This document shows positions 54,441 through 64,000 of a stretch of DNA of 64,000 bases, in pieces. Each line of letters starts with the position of its first letter. The stretch's first letter is position 1. This DNA is from Pterobdella sp. o SKG-2022 (lineage: Eukaryota > Annelida > Clitellata > Hirudinida > Piscicolidae), in the NCBI GenBank assembly GCA_964035795.1, contig OZ038324.1, forward strand, positions 6,171,030 to 6,235,029, written 5' to 3'. The notes beneath the pieces are model-generated. The model did no database searches. It was not told the origin of the DNA and worked only from the letters and a program-made list of their open reading frames with translations. The translations under genes were made by a program, and so were the position numbers.

Positions 54441-57400
54441 ATATCAAATTTGAAGATCTTTTTTTTAAGCTTTTATACTTTTCATTAACTTCAGTTTAAT
54501 TTTGTTTAATTAGTATTTAAATCAACAAAATACTTGGAAACTAAGAGAATAATGCGAATAGCTAAATACCACTTCACTTCTGGCTTGCAATTATTTTCGA
54601 TTTCGTACTTTTTGTATTTTTATTCCATCGCTGCTGTTTTCTTAGTTTTTCCGCATGTTTTTCTTTAATGCTCAAACTCAATTACCCATCTTGTTGTTTT
54701 TTCCCTCTTTCATCCATTTAGTTGCATATCCACCCACTACTCTATACAAACACTCATCCATCCATCTTCTGATTCATTCTTGTACCCCTATCATTCATGC
54801 AGAAATTCATTCATTCATTCATTCACTTATCCATTCATCTTATTAGGCATTCCTCTTTTCGTCCATTTATTAATTCATCCTCCACCTATCTAACCACACA
54901 CCTATCTACCTAACCACGTATCTACCCAAACACCTATCTACCCACCCACCTACCCACCCACTCACCAATCCACCTACTCATCCTTCTTCAAACAAAAGCT
55001 CAACGAGATGCGCGGGGAACAAAGGTTAAGCAAATAACAAGCAAACGAGTTTTACAAATACTAATAATGATAATAATAATAATAAGGATGTTATAATTTT
55101 TTTTCAAAAACAATAACAATAAAATATATTGGTCTAAACTCTAGGTTTACAGAATTCATTCAAACTTTTACGTTTTTTTTGCATTCAAGAGATCATCACT
55201 AGGAAAATATTAAAATGAATCTTTGTAGTTATAATTATTGGAACAATTTATTCCACCTTTTATTGATTTAAAACACAACTTTTCACAAAGTTGAACATAA
55301 TTTTTTTTTATATGACAGTTTGAATTTTCGAAGGATTATTTTTTTCTTATTTAAATTAATAATTTAATTTTTTTTTCTTATTTTTTTATTATGTTTTTTG
55401 TGCAGGGAAAACTTGAGTGCATGTAGGTGATTTTTCTACTTCATTGAAAAAAACTAACATAATTAAAAAAAATAATAAGAATAATAATAATGTTGAATAA
55501 GCAATACAAAAAATAATTAATATTGAACCAATAAAAAATAATAGAATATTTAAATTACAACGAAAGAATAAGAAAAAGAAAATTTTAAAATAGAAGAAAA
55601 CATTTTTTATAGAAGAGCTTTTAATACAAAATAATACCAACTAAAATAAAGGAAATTATTTATTCAACTCATCATCGTTCTTACTAATGAGTTTGAACGG
55701 AATTCTTTCCATATCTTTTGTCAGCAGTCTCTGATTTAATAGCCATTGTTGTAACAATTAATTGATCTTCAACCTCAATACAGACGTGAAAATAATGTCT
55801 TATGTGAGATAAGTTGGTTGTGACGCAAATTGAATGCTTGACGTAAACGCCATGAATGAAGCATGCTATCCATTTGCTTGGGTGCTAAAACTTCTGATTT
55901 TTGTTTTTACTTTAGACTTTTAACCCTTTATGTCATCTGAATTCATTTCAGTAGCGCTATACTGCTGTAGTGAAAGCAAGGAAAGTCTGCATTCAATGCA
56001 ATGAGGTAACTTCTTCGAACTCAACAGGGTAAGTAAGCTGGTGTCCTTTTTGTAGGAACTGTATTTAAAGATCTTTTACACTAATTTTTTTGGATTTTTT
56101 TTTGCGCACCAACTGTTGGTTCCAGTCGGCCATGTTTTTTTTGCTCTCAGCCATGCCACGTATTTGAATTAGATACCTTTGAGTTTAAAGTCTTTGTTGT
56201 ATCAGTGTTTTCAAAGTGATATGCTTTGAGCATAATTTGCTCGGTACAGATTTTGATTTTGTTTTTGAAAACTAACAAAGACATTTTTTCAAGTTACTCA
56301 CAAATAATGAACCTTTCTCGAGGCTTTGAAGACAAATGAGGTAAACTACAGAATTGATATTGATGAAGTACAATAGCCTGAATCTAAAAATAAGGACAAC
56401 ATTGTATTTTAGGTGACTATCTGTATTACTTCTGATGTTGTACGCATCTGACCCATGGTGGAGGGGGAGTTTTTGGGAACTTTGTTTTGTGTAGATTTTT
56501 GTTACATACTTGGAAATGTTCCACTAATAACGAAAAGCTTCGTACCTTAAAAAAACTATTGGTGTTCAAAAACCTCTATACTTGCTCTGGTTTTGTTTCT
56601 GGGTTTCTCAAAGTATACCAACTTTCAATTTTAAGTTCATTGTTTCGAATAATATTTTATTGAGCTTTCAATGCGTATATAAATATGAATAATTCATTTT
56701 TGATGGCTTTGTAACAATCCAATTTATTTTTATTGTTATTCCGGCTCCATAAACTTGTGAAATACTTCATATGCTAATTAAGTTCTTCCAAAATTTTTAT
56801 ATATATTGAGTTTTATATAGTTTGGGGTTGTGTATTTGAAGTGTAGATTTTTAAACTCAAATCACAAATAAGGAGACAATTACGAAAACTTTTTAGAACT
56901 GCAAATAATTCCTAAAGTTAAATCTTTGTAGTAACAATTCATTGAGTTTTGTTTTTAATTTTTATTTCTTAACTATGATTTGAGTCAAATTGAAGTTTAT
57001 AAATAATAAATAGCAAAAAATATGTGTAAAAAATTCAAACTGGCCTTTTAGTACTAATTATTGCTTGTTACAGTCGTCCTAAAGTTTTGTGAATGATTTA
57101 TAGCACTATTTGTGTTTTAAAGGTTTGCTGGATTTTGGGTAGGTGACAATTATGTAAAAGCTTCATATTTTTTAAACTTAGTACGCGTTTTCCAATATCT
57201 TAAACTCGTGAATTTACTTTTACATCTTTAATTGATAGATAGTCTTTTATGATGTGAATTACATGGCTAGTGTTTGAGGTTTCCGTGAGGCTATTAAAAA
57301 ATTATATAAAAAATTTTCCAAGTGTTTTAAATTTTTGCAATAAATCAACACGATAAGTTACAAAATTATTTAAATTCCACGTGATTTTGGGCGTGAAAGT

Positions 57401-57474
57401 CCGTGGTACTAACCAAGCCTTCATTTCTTTTAAACTATTTCAGCGTGTATATAAAAAAATCTCTCATTTTGGCG

Positions 57475-57478
<4 letters not shown>

Positions 57479-57522
<44 letters not shown>
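57479..57522. repeat. (AT)n microsatellite upstream of RIOX1
   Basis: Perfect AT run of over 40 bp ending about 80 bp upstream of the RIOX1 start codon. Confidence 0.9.
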
Positions 57523-57528
<6 letters not shown>

Positions 57529-57601
57529 CAAAATCAGTTTCAAGATATATGAAAATATTCGAATTTAAAAGGTAATTTACCGCCAAAACAGGTGAGCCAA
57601 C

Positions 57602-63395
<5,794 letters not shown>

Positions 63396-63441
63396 TTATT
63401 TATGATCTTTTATTTTTGTTTTTTTGTTTATATTTCTCAAA

Positions 63442-63447
63442 AATAAA
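63442..63447 (+). promoter_or_regulatory. Candidate RIOX1 polyadenylation signal
   Basis: AATAAA 47 bp after the RIOX1 stop codon. Confidence 0.4.
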
Positions 63448-64000
63448 TATTATTTTGTTATTAATAATTTTAAGATTTTGTAAGATTGGAACAATTTAAT
63501 TTCAGTTTTATTTATTTTTCAAATGTTATGAGCTAATCGTTGAATTTGTTGAAGATCAAATAATTAGACAAAAGTTTACTTTTAAACAGAACAATGTAAT
63601 ACTTCAAATAAATATTAAGAATCTTTCGATAAAGCGGAAATGGATGGATGTCACGTGAGCAGACGAAGTGAGTGTAATGGCTACGAAACATGTGTTATCA
63701 ATCAAACGATAAAATGTCGCCCCTCGAACTCATATTCAGCCACACATAAAATCAGAGTATTTTTTCCAGATTATCGGGTTGCTGTGTTGTGTCGAGTGGA
63801 GTGTAGATTGATGGATTTACCACGGCGCATTTTTTGTTGTATGGCGGTGGAGGCGCTCTAGGTTCTTCAGTTCTTTTTTCTTTGTCATATAAGTTTTTGT
63901 TATATGTGTCGTTTGAGAATGTGTTGCTTTTGTATATGTTTTCATTGCTTTTATAAACAATCTCACTGCTTTTGTATATGTTATTGTCGTCATTTTTGTA
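63448..64000. other. Right-edge region; no gene assigned
   Basis: A 73-codon open frame (63640-63861, plus) is less AT-biased than its surroundings and could be an exon of a neighbouring gene, but it has no conserved block that I recognise. Confidence 0.3.

Larger units (their letters stand above)
53952..57601. other. Gene-poor stretch before RIOX1
   Basis: AT-rich intergenic DNA with a T-rich TTATTCTTTTTT-type tract (54296-54440), degenerate CATT/CCATCCA repeats (54740-54970) and an (AT)n run (57479-57522). No coding exon recognised. Confidence 0.5.

Noticed and set aside
63640..63861. 73-codon open frame as the first exon of another gene
   Set aside because: No recognisable protein block and no supporting neighbouring exon in the window, so it is only mentioned as possible.

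Overview
This is an AT-rich, intron-dense nuclear segment from an animal. It holds five recognisable protein genes, all split into many short exons with roughly 100-700 bp introns, a great deal of simple-sequence DNA, a few tRNA-derived SINE-like copies, a decayed non-LTR retrotransposon and one 200-base assembly gap. The gene set (class V myosin, the cap m6Am methyltransferase PCIF1, glutaminyl cyclotransferase, the axonemal protein ARMC2, the JmjC oxygenase RIOX1) is metazoan. Compact introns, AT bias and microsatellites would fit a marine invertebrate such as a tunicate, but no sequence feature fixes the species and that placement is inference.

Layout, left to right: 279-12855 (minus), the first 35 coding exons of a class V myosin, whose 3' end with the cargo-binding domain lies outside the window; 12856-15744, intergenic, with an (AT)n-flanked gap and a degenerate LINE; 15745-21724 (minus), a complete PCIF1 gene in 16 coding exons; 21725-25900, intergenic between two head-to-head genes; 25901-28811 (plus), QPCT in 7 exons with a proline-rich stem insertion; 29675-38168 (plus), ARMC2 in 18 coding exons with large Asn/Asp insertions, including 21 perfect in-frame copies of a 12-bp unit; 38204-57601, a 19-kb stretch without recognisable genes holding a 2.0-kb (AGT)n array, a 31-bp tandem repeat and dispersed MITE-like and SINE-like copies; 57602-63395 (plus), RIOX1 in 18 exons; 63396-64000, nothing assigned.

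Exons were joined by hand using conserved protein blocks, GT/AG boundaries and reading-frame phase. The summed coding lengths are multiples of three for every gene. The genes are not an obvious functional cluster: one is a vesicle motor, one modifies mRNA caps, one modifies peptide N-termini, one serves the sperm/ciliary axoneme and one hydroxylates ribosomal protein. The most unusual signals are (i) about half of the roughly 90 inferred 5' splice sites carry T at position +3, where animals normally have a purine, (ii) Asn/Asp-rich low-complexity insertions in otherwise conserved proteins, and (iii) a dispersed palindrome-forming element family.
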